Assembly (NCBI GenBank): GCA_045647525.1
Contig: JAZRMK010000025.1
Coordinates: 1-23,081, forward strand
Source: UMGS172 sp045647525
GTDB lineage: Bacteria > Bacillota > Clostridia > Oscillospirales > Acutalibacteraceae
Length of the DNA: 23,081 nt
Direction of reading: 5' to 3'
Position numbers and translations under genes: made by a program. Below are positions 6,344-13,714 of this stretch, piece after piece; positions within the stretch are counted from its first letter, which is position 1; each line of letters starts with the position of its first letter. The notes below the pieces were generated by a model, which was not told the origin of the DNA, did no database searches, and saw nothing but the letters and a program-made list of their open reading frames with translations.

Positions 6344-7017
6344 ATATTTTCAATAAGAGTCGGTATTTCCTCAACTGTTTCTACTGAATATGGTGCTTTT
6401 TTAATGTGTGGTAAGACCCAGGTCTTTGTTGTGTTGACAAAAATCGGTAGATAACCGGCTTTTCTTGATGCTTCAATGTCGTTTTCAGGGTTATCGCCTA
6501 CATAGGCAATCTCATGTGGCTCCAAACTCAACTGTTTGGCAACATATAAAAATGGCTCGACAGACGGCTTTTGCTCTTCGTGTTCACCGCCTACATAAAT
6601 TTCGTCAAAATATTTTTCCAAACCCAGCATTTCAATTTTTCGACGTTGTAATTCACTTCGACCATTAGTTATAAGCGCTAGTTTAAACCCTTTTTCCTTT
6701 AACGTTTCGAGGACTCTGTTTGTAAACGGAAAGGGGACAGCTACATTCATAAATTCTCCCATAACCGCCATTCTGTACTCGTCATCACCGATGGGTTTAG
6801 TGTATAAGGTTGAGTTGTGATTTAACTCATACTGTAATCTTTTCCAACCTAAATGCACAAAGTTTCGGTCGTGACTTTCCATGATTTCAAATATTTCCTG
6901 TTCCGAAAGAGAAGGGTTAATTGGCAACAATGACCGCAACTTGCTCGATACGAGTCTTAACGTTTCGTATCGGTCAAAAAGTGTGTGGTCAAGGTCAAAT
7001 GCGATTGCTTTTATCAT
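6328..7017 (-). CDS. HAD-superfamily hydrolase (YjjG-like phosphatase)
   Basis: A 229-residue cytoplasmic phosphatase. HAD motif I is FDLDHTLFD (Asp8 nucleophile, Asp10 acid/base), motif II is LITNGR, motif III is the Lys in EQKPSVEPF, and motif IV is VGDNPENDIEA. The cap insert after motif I is the helical C1 type of the haloacid dehalogenase-like subfamily, close in pattern to YjjG-type nucleotidases; the true substrate (nucleotide or small phosphate ester) cannot be read. The start at 7017 is chosen over 7041 because AAGGAG lies 6 bases before it and the conserved IKAIAFDLD begins there. It is divergent from maf, whose promoter overlaps its 5' leader. Confidence 0.9.
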   Translation of the reverse strand: MIKAIAFDLDHTLFDRYETLRLVSSKLRSLLPINPSLSEQEIFEIMESHDRNFVHLGWKRLQYELNHNSTLYTKPIGDDEYRMAVMGEFMNVAVPFPFTNRVLETLKEKGFKLALITNGRSELQRRKIEMLGLEKYFDEIYVGGEHEEQKPSVEPFLYVAKQLSLEPHEIAYVGDNPENDIEASRKAGYLPIFVNTTKTWVLPHIKKAPYSVETVEEIPTLIENINAVG

Positions 7018-7034
7018 TTTTGGCTCCTTAATGT

Positions 7035-7063
7035 TTGACATGGTTTACAATATTTGATATTAT
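7035..7063 (+). promoter_or_regulatory. Sigma-A-type promoter of maf
   Basis: A perfect TTGACA (7035-7040), a 17-base spacer and TATTAT (7058-7063), about 29 bases before the maf ATG. It lies just outside the HAD gene's start on the opposite strand, so the two divergent transcripts must overlap or compete. Confidence 0.8.
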
Positions 7064-7091
7064 TTAGAAGATATAATTTTGAGGTGATGAA

Positions 7092-7670
7092 ATGAGGGTA
7101 ATTTTAGCAAGCAAATCCCCAAGAAGAAAAGAAATTCTTGGTAATCTGGGGGTTGAGTTTGAAATAATAACGGTTGACATTGATGAGTATAGCGATTGTA
7201 CCGAACCGGATGAATATGTTATGGATATAGCCTGCCAAAAGGGCAAGGCTGTATCAGAATCCGTTAATGATAATGACACTTTGATAATTTCGGCAGATAC
7301 AGTTGTCGTGCTTGACGGTGTGATTCTCGGCAAGCCGAAGGATAAGTCCGATGCCGTAAAAATGCTCAGTGAATTGCAGGGAAGAGACCACAAGGTTTTG
7401 ACTGCCGTTAGTCTTAGCATTGGCGAAAAAACGATAACAAAATGCGAAGAAACTGTTGTGCATTTCGGCTCTATGACAAGCCAAGAAATAATCGATTATG
7501 TAGAAACCGGAGAGCCGATGGACAAAGCAGGAAGCTATGCAGTGCAAGGTCTCGCATCACAGTATATAGATGGCATTGACGGTTGCTATTTTAATGTTGT
7601 TGGTTTTCCTACAAGACTATTTGCTAAAATGTTAGGATCCTTGAATCTCAGTGTTGAAATGTTGAAATAA
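7092..7670 (+). CDS. maf: Maf-family nucleoside triphosphate pyrophosphatase
   Basis: A 192-residue protein of standard Maf length. It hydrolyses NTPs, probably dTTP/UTP or modified pyrimidine nucleotides, to the monophosphate and pyrophosphate (house-cleaning, and in Bacillus linked to septum formation). The signature ASKSPRRKEIL is at 6-16; SADT carries the likely catalytic Asp69; GKPKD and GEPMDKAGSYAVQG form the rest of the substrate cleft. The ATG follows GAGGTG at 7-8 bases. It is convergent with pgeF and ends 2 bases from that gene's stop codon, so the terminator must lie inside the end of pgeF. Confidence 0.95.
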   Translation: MRVILASKSPRRKEILGNLGVEFEIITVDIDEYSDCTEPDEYVMDIACQKGKAVSESVNDNDTLIISADTVVVLDGVILGKPKDKSDAVKMLSELQGRDHKVLTAVSLSIGEKTITKCEETVVHFGSMTSQEIIDYVETGEPMDKAGSYAVQGLASQYIDGIDGCYFNVVGFPTRLFAKMLGSLNLSVEMLK

Positions 7671-7672
7671 TT

Positions 7673-8506
7673 CTAATCAGAAACCTCGTCGAGACAGATA
7701 AATGCGGCGAGGTTTCCTCTTTTTCCCAGTGTTGCTCTGTGTGAAAAGAATATATCAGAGTTGCATTTTGTGCAAAGATCAGTAACAGTAATGTTTTCCT
7801 CTAAAATACCGGCGTTCAGAAGAATCTGTTTATTGCACTCCCAAAGGTCAATGTGGTATTTTCCGTTGCCTTTGTCGTCAATAATTTTATTTAAATCGAC
7901 CGATTTAAGTTTCGTAAACTCGTCATAAACCGGTTTATCGACTTCAAAACAGCAAGGACCTATTGATGGGGCGATAGCAACAAGAATGTCGGAAGGATTA
8001 CTGCCGAAGTTCTTAGACATCATTTCTACTGTGATTCTGCCTATCTCTCCAACAGTGCCGCGCCAACCGGCGTGAGATGCTGCTATAACGCGTTTTTTGG
8101 GGTCGAAAAATAAAAGACCTACACAGTCAGCAAACTGCGTTACAAGCGTTATTCCGGGAATGTTGGTGATAAGTCCGTCAACATCGTCGAAATCACGTTC
8201 CTTTATGATTCCTTTGCCCGAATCGTCTTCTGTTACAATGCGGATATTGGTTGTATGTGTTTGTTTTGACAAGACGCATTTTTTATAATCGACGCCCAAA
8301 GCATCGCATATAATTTTATAATTTTCTAAAACTATATCAGGGTCATCACCGCGCGAAAATGAAAGATTCATTGTTGCGAAAATCCCTTGACTTTTACCCC
8401 CAAGACGTGTTGAAAATGCGTGTTTGACACCTTTTTCGCAAAGCGAAGGGAAGGTAATGTATGTCAAATCACCTTTTGTTACAATGTTGAGATTTTGACT
8501 CTTCAT
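7673..8506 (-). CDS. pgeF: Peptidoglycan editing factor PgeF (YlmD/YfiH, laccase-domain family)
   Basis: A 277-residue protein of family length. Conserved blocks are STRLGGKSQG and MNLSFSRGD (30-53), KQTHTTNI (His84), TQFADC (Cys128) and SHAGWRG (His145), then IGPCCFEV. His84, Cys128 and His145 form the metal site. Earlier called a polyphenol oxidase, the family is now known to act on purine nucleosides and to keep L-Ser out of peptidoglycan precursors; which of these matters here is inferred. The ATG is preceded by AAGGAAGGTG. It lies 12 bases downstream of the metallo-beta-lactamase lipoprotein gene and is probably co-transcribed with it, and converges on maf. Confidence 0.94.
   Translation of the reverse strand: MKSQNLNIVTKGDLTYITFPSLCEKGVKHAFSTRLGGKSQGIFATMNLSFSRGDDPDIVLENYKIICDALGVDYKKCVLSKQTHTTNIRIVTEDDSGKGIIKERDFDDVDGLITNIPGITLVTQFADCVGLLFFDPKKRVIAASHAGWRGTVGEIGRITVEMMSKNFGSNPSDILVAIAPSIGPCCFEVDKPVYDEFTKLKSVDLNKIIDDKGNGKYHIDLWECNKQILLNAGILEENITVTDLCTKCNSDIFFSHRATLGKRGNLAAFICLDEVSD
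7681..7724 (+). terminator. Probable maf terminator inside the 3' end of pgeF
   Basis: AAACCTCG (7681-7688) and CGAGGTTT (7708-7715) make an 8-bp stem with a 19-base loop, followed by CCTCTTTTT. It starts 11 bases after the maf stop codon and lies within pgeF coding sequence on the other strand. The large loop lowers confidence. Confidence 0.4.
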
Positions 8507-8518
8507 AAAACACCTTCC

Positions 8519-9406
8519 TTAGTTGTTTCCGTTGAGATCTATATATCTGTCGGTCTCTACATTGAATCCGCCGTCGTATAGCTTTACAATTACGGTGCCT
8601 ACCGTATCTGTACGATATATTTTTGCATTGGTACTTTTATTCAAACGGTCCAACGTTTCTGAATGAGGATGGCCGTAGGAATTGTTCTTTCCGCAAGAAA
8701 TTATTGCTATCTTAGGTGAAACAGCCTTTAAAAACTCATCGCAAGAGGAATTACTGCTGCCGTGATGCCCAACTTTTAAAATGTCGGCATCAAGATTTTT
8801 GCCTGTTGCCATTATTTCCTTCTCTGCAATTTCTTCGGCATCACCCATGAACAGTAATGTGTTGGTGAAATAGTCGACTTTAAGACAGACAGAATAGTCG
8901 TTCAAGTCACTGTATATTGAGTTTTCAGAAGGGCTGAGAGCCTCGACACAATAGTTGTTCTTTTCGAGCAAGATTTTGCCGGAACTTAAATAGACTGTTT
9001 CGGCATTTTCCTCTTTTATACTCTCTAAAAGATTGGAATATGTTTTGGTGGGAGTATAGAACGACTTATCAATATAGGGCAGACAAACTGTTTTGACTTC
9101 GACCGTATCAATGACATCAGAGGCACCGCCTATGTGGTCCTCGTGCGGATGTGTTAAGATAAGATAGTCAATAGTTTTTATCTTGCCGTCTTTTAAAAAT
9201 TTCGCGATTTTTTCACCGTCTGCATCGTTACCTGCGTCGATCAAAACCGTAAGTCCGTCAGGGAATATAAGAAGTGAGGAATCCGCTTGACCTACATCGA
9301 AAAAGTAAACGGTAAGACAACTGTTGTCGGCAATAGGTTTGGCTTGGCAGGAACAAAATATTAAAGAAATCAGAAGAATTGCAACTAATAATAGTTTTCT
9401 TTTCAT
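8519..9406 (-). CDS. ComEC-like metallo-beta-lactamase-fold lipoprotein
   Basis: A 295-residue exported lipoprotein: KRK, a hydrophobic core and lipobox FCSC with Cys20. The rest is the metallo-hydrolase fold found at the C-terminus of ComEC: FFDVGQADSSLL, LIDAGN, THPHEDHIGG (His86, His88, Asp90, His91), LFMGDA (Asp189), KVGHHGSSNSS (His214/215) and YGHPH. All metal-binding positions are present. There is no ComEC membrane channel, so this is the stand-alone extracytoplasmic form, proposed in the family to be a nuclease or phosphodiesterase, possibly for extracellular DNA. It has its own promoter and is followed 12 bases later by pgeF. Confidence 0.9.
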   Translation of the reverse strand: MKRKLLLVAILLISLIFCSCQAKPIADNSCLTVYFFDVGQADSSLLIFPDGLTVLIDAGNDADGEKIAKFLKDGKIKTIDYLILTHPHEDHIGGASDVIDTVEVKTVCLPYIDKSFYTPTKTYSNLLESIKEENAETVYLSSGKILLEKNNYCVEALSPSENSIYSDLNDYSVCLKVDYFTNTLLFMGDAEEIAEKEIMATGKNLDADILKVGHHGSSNSSCDEFLKAVSPKIAIISCGKNNSYGHPHSETLDRLNKSTNAKIYRTDTVGTVIVKLYDGGFNVETDRYIDLNGNN

Positions 9407-9434
9407 AAAATCTCTCCGATCAATTTATAAATTT

Positions 9435-9463
9435 ATTTTACAATAAATATTCATTTGTTTCAA
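9435..9463 (-). promoter_or_regulatory. Sigma-A-type promoter of the MBL lipoprotein-pgeF operon
   Basis: On the minus strand TTGAAA (9463-9458), a 17-base spacer and TAAAAT (9440-9435), ending about 28 bases before the ATG at 9406. Confidence 0.7.
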
Positions 9464-9565
9464 CTTAAAAATAACACGATCAGTTTTCATTTTATTTCCT
9501 TTAATATAATTGAATCTGCCGTTCACAATAATATTGCAGACGCAAATAAAAAGGAGGGGAAAAAG

Positions 9566-9745
9566 ATGAACGTAGTTCCTGAAGCAAGAGAAGCACTCAA
9601 TCGTTTCAAGATGGAAGCTGCAAACGAAGTAGGCGTTAACCTCAAACAGGGTTACAACGGTGACCTCACTGCAAAGCAGGCAGGCTCCATCGGCGGACAG
9701 ATGGTTAAGAAGATGATCGAGTCTTACGAAAACAGCATCAAATAA
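9566..9745 (+). CDS. Alpha/beta-type small acid-soluble spore protein
   Basis: A 59-residue DNA-binding protein that coats and protects the spore chromosome. The family pattern is clear: EAREALNRFKMEAANEVGVNL, where the pair after KM corresponds to the GPR protease site E|A, then GYNGDLTAKQAGSIGGQMVKKMI. The ATG at 9566 is chosen because a very strong AAGGAGGGG (9551-9559) precedes it and the protein then has the normal length. It is monocistronic with a strong terminator. A forespore sigma-G promoter is expected; TATAA (9505-9509) with CACAATA (9524-9530) is a weak candidate only. Its presence is direct evidence of a spore-forming lineage. Confidence 0.95.
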   Translation: MNVVPEAREALNRFKMEAANEVGVNLKQGYNGDLTAKQAGSIGGQMVKKMIESYENSIK

Positions 9746-9763
9746 TATCTTGATTATATTTGG

Positions 9764-9795
9764 CGGCACCGCAATCGCGGTGCCGTTTTCGTTTT
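9764..9795 (+). terminator. Intrinsic terminator of the SASP gene
   Basis: CGGCACCGC (9764-9772) pairs with GCGGTGCCG (9777-9785) around a 4-base loop, followed by TTTTCGTTTT. A compact, GC-rich, 9-bp stem fits the short abundant spore transcript. Confidence 0.92.
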
Positions 9796-9822
9796 AAGGT
9801 GATTTTTAAAAAAATATATTAC

Positions 9823-9851
9823 TTTACTTAAAGAACAATTTAGGGTATAAT
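9823..9851 (+). promoter_or_regulatory. Sigma-A-type promoter of ligA
   Basis: TTTACT (9823-9828), a 17-base spacer and a perfect TATAAT (9846-9851), ending 36 bases before the ATG at 9888. Confidence 0.75.
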
Positions 9852-9887
9852 ATTTATGAAATTTATGTGTAAATCGGGGTGTGTTTA

Positions 9888-11870
9888 ATGCAGGAAAAAA
9901 GAGAACGATTAAATTTTCTTACTGCGTATCTTAATAAGTGCTGTGATGAATATTATAATCACAATAATCCGTCAATACCCGATTCAGAATATGATGAACT
10001 TTTTGACGAACTCTTGTTGTTGGAAAAAGAACTGAACGTTTTTAATCCCGATTCTCCTACCCAAAGAGCCGGTTATGAGGTGTTAAGTGCTTTGGAAAAA
10101 GTCGAGCATAAAATACCTCTTTTAAGCCTTGCAAAAACCAAGGATGTTAAAGATATTTCTGCGATGTTAAAAGAGTCTGAGGGTTATCTTAGCCTTAAAT
10201 TAGACGGACTCACCGTTCAGTTGGATTATGTTGACGGTGAACTTAAAGAGGCGTCAACGAGGGGCGATGGTCTTGTCGGCGAAATTATTACACACAATGC
10301 AAGAGTGTTTACTAACATTCCTCTGAGAATCAATTATAACGAGCCGCTTACCGTGACGGGTGAGGCGTTTATTGATATTCCCACTTTTGAAAGTATAAAC
10401 AGCGAAATTGATAACGATGAGGATAAGTATTCGACGCCAAGAAACTTGGCTTCCGGCTCTGTAAGACAACTTGATTCAAAAATCTGCAAAGACAGAGGAG
10501 TTAAATTTTATCCATTTAACGTACTTGTTGGTATGGACACGGTTGCGTTAAAATCCCATCGACTTAATATGCTTAAAGATATGGGGTTTGATAAAAATCA
10601 TATCGAACTTTTAGGTTCTACCGACAGTGATGAAGATATTTTAGAGAAAATTCTTAAATTAAAAAGAATTGCTAACGAGAACGGCCTGCCTATTGACGGC
10701 ATTGTCTTTTCTTACGATAATGTTGCATTTGCAAAGTCACGCGGTAAAACAGGTCATCATTTTAAAGATGGAATTGCATTTAAGTTTGGTGACCCTGCAT
10801 TTGAAACGGTTTTTGAAAGAATAAATTGGAATATTTCAAGAACCGGTCAGTTGACACCTATTGCTGAATTTAAAACGGTTGAAATCGACAATACTAATGT
10901 TGAACGTGCATCACTTCATAATATTACTTTTATTGAAAATTTGAAATTGATGACGGGCGACAGGATCCTTGTATCCAAACGTAATATGATCATACCGCAC
11001 GTTGAAAAGAACATTACTGCCGAAGAAACTGACAGAAAAGAGTATACCGTCTGTTTCCCTGAAACCTGCCCGATCTGCAACCGTGATACTGTTGTAAAAA
11101 CGACTAATGATAACGGGCGTGAGGTCAAGGTGCTTTATTGCGTTAATGCACGTTGCGCTGGCAAACAGATAAAGAAATTTACGCACTTTGTTTCAAAGCA
11201 GGCAATGAATATTGATGGCTTGTCGGAAGCAACTCTTACTAAATTCACTGAAAATGGTTGGATCAAATGTATTGAGGATATATTCTCTCTGGAAGATCTG
11301 CGTGATGAGATAGTTGGTTTAGAGGGATTTGGCGTAAAGTCTTATGAAAATCTCGTTTCGGCAATAAATAACGCACGAAACACAAAACTTTCCAATTATC
11401 TTGTGGCAATGAATATCCCTTTGATCGGTAAAACTGCTGCTGCGGATATTTCAGCACTTTTCGGAGGCAATTTCGAAAGGTTTATGAATGCTGTTGATGA
11501 ACGATTCGATTTCTCAACTGTCGAAAACTTTGGTGCAATTACCAACGACGAGATATATCGTTGGTTTGACGATGTTGAAAACAGGGAAGAGTTCGTTTCG
11601 GTCGCAAGTCTTTTGAACTTCCAAAGTGAAGCGGTTGTCACTGCAACAGAAGGCAAGTTCTACGGAAAAACGGTTGTAATAACCGGCACTTTCAAAAAAT
11701 ATTCGCGCGATGAGTTGACTGAGATCTTAAAGCAAAAGGGCGCAAAGGTTACTTCATCGGTTTCCAAAAAGACTGATTTTGTTCTTTGTGGTGAAAATGC
11801 AGGAAGCAAACTTTCAAAAGCTAAAGATTTGGGCGTAACGGTCATTATGCAGGAAGAGTTAGAGGTCTGA
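9888..11870 (+). CDS. ligA: NAD-dependent DNA ligase, divergent LigA clade
   Basis: A 660-residue protein that seals nicks using NAD. Domains in order: Ia (about 1-65, YYNHNNPSIPDSEYDELF), adenylation domain with LKLDGLT (Lys104 the AMP-accepting lysine), TRGDGLVGE, NLASGSVRQLD and IDGIVF; OB fold; a four-Cys zinc finger (Cys394, 397, 418, 423); helix-hairpin-helix repeats (about 440-575); BRCT (about 585-660, GKTVVITGTFKKYSRDEL). The usual motif is K-I-D-G with LSLGNAF upstream; here it is KLDG with LSLAKTKD, which marks the divergent clostridial clade often found beside a canonical LigA. The ATG at 9888 has GGGGTG 6 bases before it and is preferred over GTG 9879. No terminator is visible after it. 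Confidence 0.93.
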   Translation: MQEKRERLNFLTAYLNKCCDEYYNHNNPSIPDSEYDELFDELLLLEKELNVFNPDSPTQRAGYEVLSALEKVEHKIPLLSLAKTKDVKDISAMLKESEGYLSLKLDGLTVQLDYVDGELKEASTRGDGLVGEIITHNARVFTNIPLRINYNEPLTVTGEAFIDIPTFESINSEIDNDEDKYSTPRNLASGSVRQLDSKICKDRGVKFYPFNVLVGMDTVALKSHRLNMLKDMGFDKNHIELLGSTDSDEDILEKILKLKRIANENGLPIDGIVFSYDNVAFAKSRGKTGHHFKDGIAFKFGDPAFETVFERINWNISRTGQLTPIAEFKTVEIDNTNVERASLHNITFIENLKLMTGDRILVSKRNMIIPHVEKNITAEETDRKEYTVCFPETCPICNRDTVVKTTNDNGREVKVLYCVNARCAGKQIKKFTHFVSKQAMNIDGLSEATLTKFTENGWIKCIEDIFSLEDLRDEIVGLEGFGVKSYENLVSAINNARNTKLSNYLVAMNIPLIGKTAAADISALFGGNFERFMNAVDERFDFSTVENFGAITNDEIYRWFDDVENREEFVSVASLLNFQSEAVVTATEGKFYGKTVVITGTFKKYSRDELTEILKQKGAKVTSSVSKKTDFVLCGENAGSKLSKAKDLGVTVIMQEELEV

Positions 11871-11926
11871 TTGCCTATTTTTGCGCTTAAAAGTTGTTTA
11901 TTATTACAAAATTATCAATATAAATG

Positions 11927-11961
11927 ACAGGTGGACAAATTTGTGTTGACAAAACTACCTG
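11927..11961 (+). promoter_or_regulatory. Possible operator: inverted repeat around the rsmD -35 box
   Basis: ACAGGT (11927-11932) and ACCTGT (11956-11961) are inverted repeats 35 bases across; the 10-base palindrome ACAAATTTGT (11935-11944) lies between them, and the TTGACA of the promoter (11946-11951) is inside. A repressor binding here would block the promoter. No regulator gene is adjacent. Confidence 0.35.
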
Positions 11962-11975
11962 TTTGGTGGGATAAT
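11946..11975 (+). promoter_or_regulatory. Sigma-A-type promoter of the rsmD-coaD operon
   Basis: A perfect TTGACA (11946-11951), an 18-base spacer and GATAAT (11970-11975). Transcription would start near 11982, leaving a leader of about 60 bases that includes a 5-bp hairpin TGTGG/CCACA (11981-11996). Confidence 0.75.
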
Positions 11976-12043
11976 GAATGTGTGGATGTTGCCACATTTG
12001 TTGTGACAAGATACACTCGAACTATTTAAGAACGGATTTTATT

Positions 12044-12586
12044 ATGAGAGTAATTACCGGTTCCGCTCGCGGAGTAAAGCTGGAAACGCTTGAAGGCGAA
12101 GCGGTAAGACCTACAAGTGAAAAAACCAAGGAAGCCGTTTTCAGTGCGATTCAGTTTGAAATTGAGGGAAGACGTGTTCTCGACTTGTTTGCAGGAAGTG
12201 GACAGTTGGGAATTGAAGCTTTAAGCCGTGGTGCTGAAAGGGCAGTGTTTATTGACCAATCGGCAGAGGCTCTTGAAGTTGTAAAACGAAACGTCAAAAA
12301 GGCAGGCTTTGAAAAACAGTCGGTTATAAGTCGAATGGATTACCAAAGCTTTTTGAAAGGCACCAAAGAGGTTTTCGACATTGCCTTTATTGACCCGCCG
12401 TATAATGCAGGATTTGTGACCTCCGCTTTGGACGGTGTTTCTAAAATTATGAGTGATTACGGTATTATAATTTGTGAGCATCCGGCTGATGTCGTTATGC
12501 CTGAAGAGGTTAATGGCTTCAAAATTTCAAAACAGTACAAGTACGGTAAACTTGTTACCGTTACTGTTTATAAGGTTACAGTTTGA
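12044..12586 (+). CDS. rsmD: 16S rRNA (guanine966-N2)-methyltransferase RsmD
   Basis: A 180-residue SAM-dependent methyltransferase that modifies G966 of 16S rRNA. The start MRVITGSARG is the family N-terminus; the frame extends 22 codons further up, but that stretch is Cys-rich, unlike the family, and overlaps the promoter's start site. SAM-binding LDLFAGSGQLGIEA is at 46-59, acidic Asp71 ends the next strand, and the catalytic DPPY is at 117-120. AAGAACGGA upstream is a weak ribosome binding site. It is first in an operon with coaD (17 bases downstream), an order common in Firmicutes. Confidence 0.95.
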   Translation: MRVITGSARGVKLETLEGEAVRPTSEKTKEAVFSAIQFEIEGRRVLDLFAGSGQLGIEALSRGAERAVFIDQSAEALEVVKRNVKKAGFEKQSVISRMDYQSFLKGTKEVFDIAFIDPPYNAGFVTSALDGVSKIMSDYGIIICEHPADVVMPEEVNGFKISKQYKYGKLVTVTVYKVTV

Positions 12587-12603
12587 TAAAGAGGGAATAT
12601 TTA

Positions 12604-13095
12604 ATGAGCAGAATTGCTATATGTCCCGGTAGTTTTGATCCGGTGACGGTTGGTCATCTCGACGTTATAACTCGAGCAACAAAAATGTTCGATAAGGTAA
12701 TTGTCGTTGTTATGACCAATTCATCAAAACATCCTGCCTTTTCAGCTGAGGAAAGAATGATGATGCTTTCCAAAGCTCTGGAAGGAATTGATAATGTTTA
12801 TGTTGATTGCTACGATGGATTGCTGGCTGAATATGCCGCTATGCGTAATGCGGGAGCAATCGTAAAAGGTCTCAGAGCAATGTCTGACTTTGAGTATGAG
12901 TTTCAGATGGCACTGACCAATAAAAAACTCAACCCAAATGTCGAAACGGTGTTCCTTACCACGAAGGCTGATAATATGTATCTGAGTTCAAGCATGGTTA
13001 AGGAAATTGCTCGTATGGGTGGTGACATTCGGGAGTTCGTGCCCGATGTTATACATAACGAAATAATTAAAAGATTTCAAAGTGAAAGGAACTGA
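12604..13095 (+). CDS. coaD: Pantetheine-phosphate adenylyltransferase
   Basis: A 163-residue enzyme that adds AMP from ATP to 4'-phosphopantetheine, the penultimate step of coenzyme A synthesis. Nucleotidyltransferase motif PGSFDPVTVGHLD (TxGH at 15-18), KGLRAMSDFEYEFQMALTNK, and YLSSSMVKEIARMGGDI near the C-terminus are all intact; length is typical. ATG 12604 is used because GAGGGA lies 7-8 bases upstream and the conserved SRIAICPGSFDP starts there. It is followed 5 bases later by a coiled-coil protein gene whose ribosome binding site lies at the end of coaD, indicating coupled translation. Confidence 0.97.
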   Translation: MSRIAICPGSFDPVTVGHLDVITRATKMFDKVIVVVMTNSSKHPAFSAEERMMMLSKALEGIDNVYVDCYDGLLAEYAAMRNAGAIVKGLRAMSDFEYEFQMALTNKKLNPNVETVFLTTKADNMYLSSSMVKEIARMGGDIREFVPDVIHNEIIKRFQSERN

Positions 13096-13100
13096 AAGAT

Positions 13101-13571
13101 ATGAATATGGACGATTTAATTGAACAGTTGGACGAAGTGCTTGACGGCGGTTTTAAAATGCCTGGCAAACGCGTTGTCATCGATGTAGAGAAGGTACGCG
13201 CTATTATTGATGATATGCGTATGACCATGCCTACTGAGATTAAGCAGGCAAAGGGTATTGTTGCAGACCGTGCAGACATTTTGAACAATGCAAAACGCGA
13301 GGCAGACGGAATTATTCGTGCTGCTGAGGAACGCCAGAAGGCTATGGTTGCTCAGGAAGAGATTACCAAGCTTGCTCAGGCAAAGGCAGGGGAAATCCTT
13401 GCTGCTGCTCAGAAGAAGGGCAGAGATATGAGAAAGGCTGCACAGGACTTTGTTGACGATCTTATGACCAGAGCAGATGAACAGCTCACTGCAAACCTTA
13501 ATGAAGTTAAGAAGACAAGAGCAGCTCTTCGTCAGCAGATCCCCACAGCAAACGGTATGCGTCAGGATTGA
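13101..13571 (+). CDS. DivIVA/V-ATPase subunit H-like coiled-coil protein, operon partner of coaD
   Basis: A 156-residue cytoplasmic protein with no signal or membrane segment. An N-terminal block (MNMDDLIEQLDEVLDGGFKMPGKR and VVIDVEKVRAIIDDMR in sequence) is followed by a long Ala/Glu/Lys/Arg-rich helix (about 55-150) with a heptad pattern, predicted coiled coil. Databases often label such proteins ATPase or vacuolar ATPase subunit H on coiled-coil similarity, but there is no Walker motif, so no enzymatic role is supported. The N-terminal block recalls DivIVA-like scaffolds. The tight coupling to coaD suggests a conserved operon; its job is unknown. Two in-frame ATGs (13101 and 13107) are possible starts; the first has GAAAGGA at usable spacing. 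Confidence 0.82.
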   Translation: MNMDDLIEQLDEVLDGGFKMPGKRVVIDVEKVRAIIDDMRMTMPTEIKQAKGIVADRADILNNAKREADGIIRAAEERQKAMVAQEEITKLAQAKAGEILAAAQKKGRDMRKAAQDFVDDLMTRADEQLTANLNEVKKTRAALRQQIPTANGMRQD

Positions 13572-13590
13572 TTTGGGTTTAAATTCAATA

Positions 13591-13646
13591 AAGCCATTGG
13601 ATAGGCCAAGTGTTTTTTGAATAACACTTGGCTTTTTTAATGGCTT
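13591..13646 (+). terminator. Nested intrinsic terminator of the rsmD-coaD operon
   Basis: GCCAAGTGTT (13605-13614) pairs with AACACTTGGC (13623-13632), followed by six Ts (13633-13638). An outer pair AAGCCATT (13591-13598) and AATGGCTT (13639-13646) extends or competes with the stem. Confidence 0.9.
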
Positions 13647-13679
13647 TTTATCTTTATATAAATAATTTCGGAAAATTAA

Positions 13680-13709
13680 AACCCCGGTCGCTATTTAGCG
13701 ACCGGGGTT
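13680..13709 (-). terminator. Intrinsic terminator of the cohesin protein-small ORF operon
   Basis: A perfect 14-bp GC-rich stem (13680-13693 with 13696-13709) lies 5 bases beyond the small ORF's stop codon. On the minus strand it is followed by TTTAATTTT, which fits termination of leftward transcripts. Confidence 0.88.
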
Positions 13710-13714
13710 AATGT

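Noticed and set aside
9511..9533. Sigma-G promoter from TGAATC and CAATAATA
   Set aside because: The boxes are only about 10 bases apart; sigma-G promoters need about 15-18.
9455..9565. N-terminal extension of the SASP
   Set aside because: SASPs of this type are about 60-70 residues and the ATG at 9566 has a very strong ribosome binding site.
9425..9769. Minus-strand ORF across the SASP gene
   Set aside because: It lies opposite a clear SASP and over the terminator hairpin, with no supporting ribosome binding site or family pattern.
11978..12043. 22-codon N-terminal extension of RsmD
   Set aside because: It begins at or before the likely transcription start and is Cys-rich, unlike the family, which starts at MRVITGSARG.
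13680..13709. GC-rich hairpin considered as a small regulatory RNA or riboswitch
   Set aside because: It is a simple perfect stem directly after a gene's stop codon with a T-rich tail on the minus strand, best explained as a terminator.
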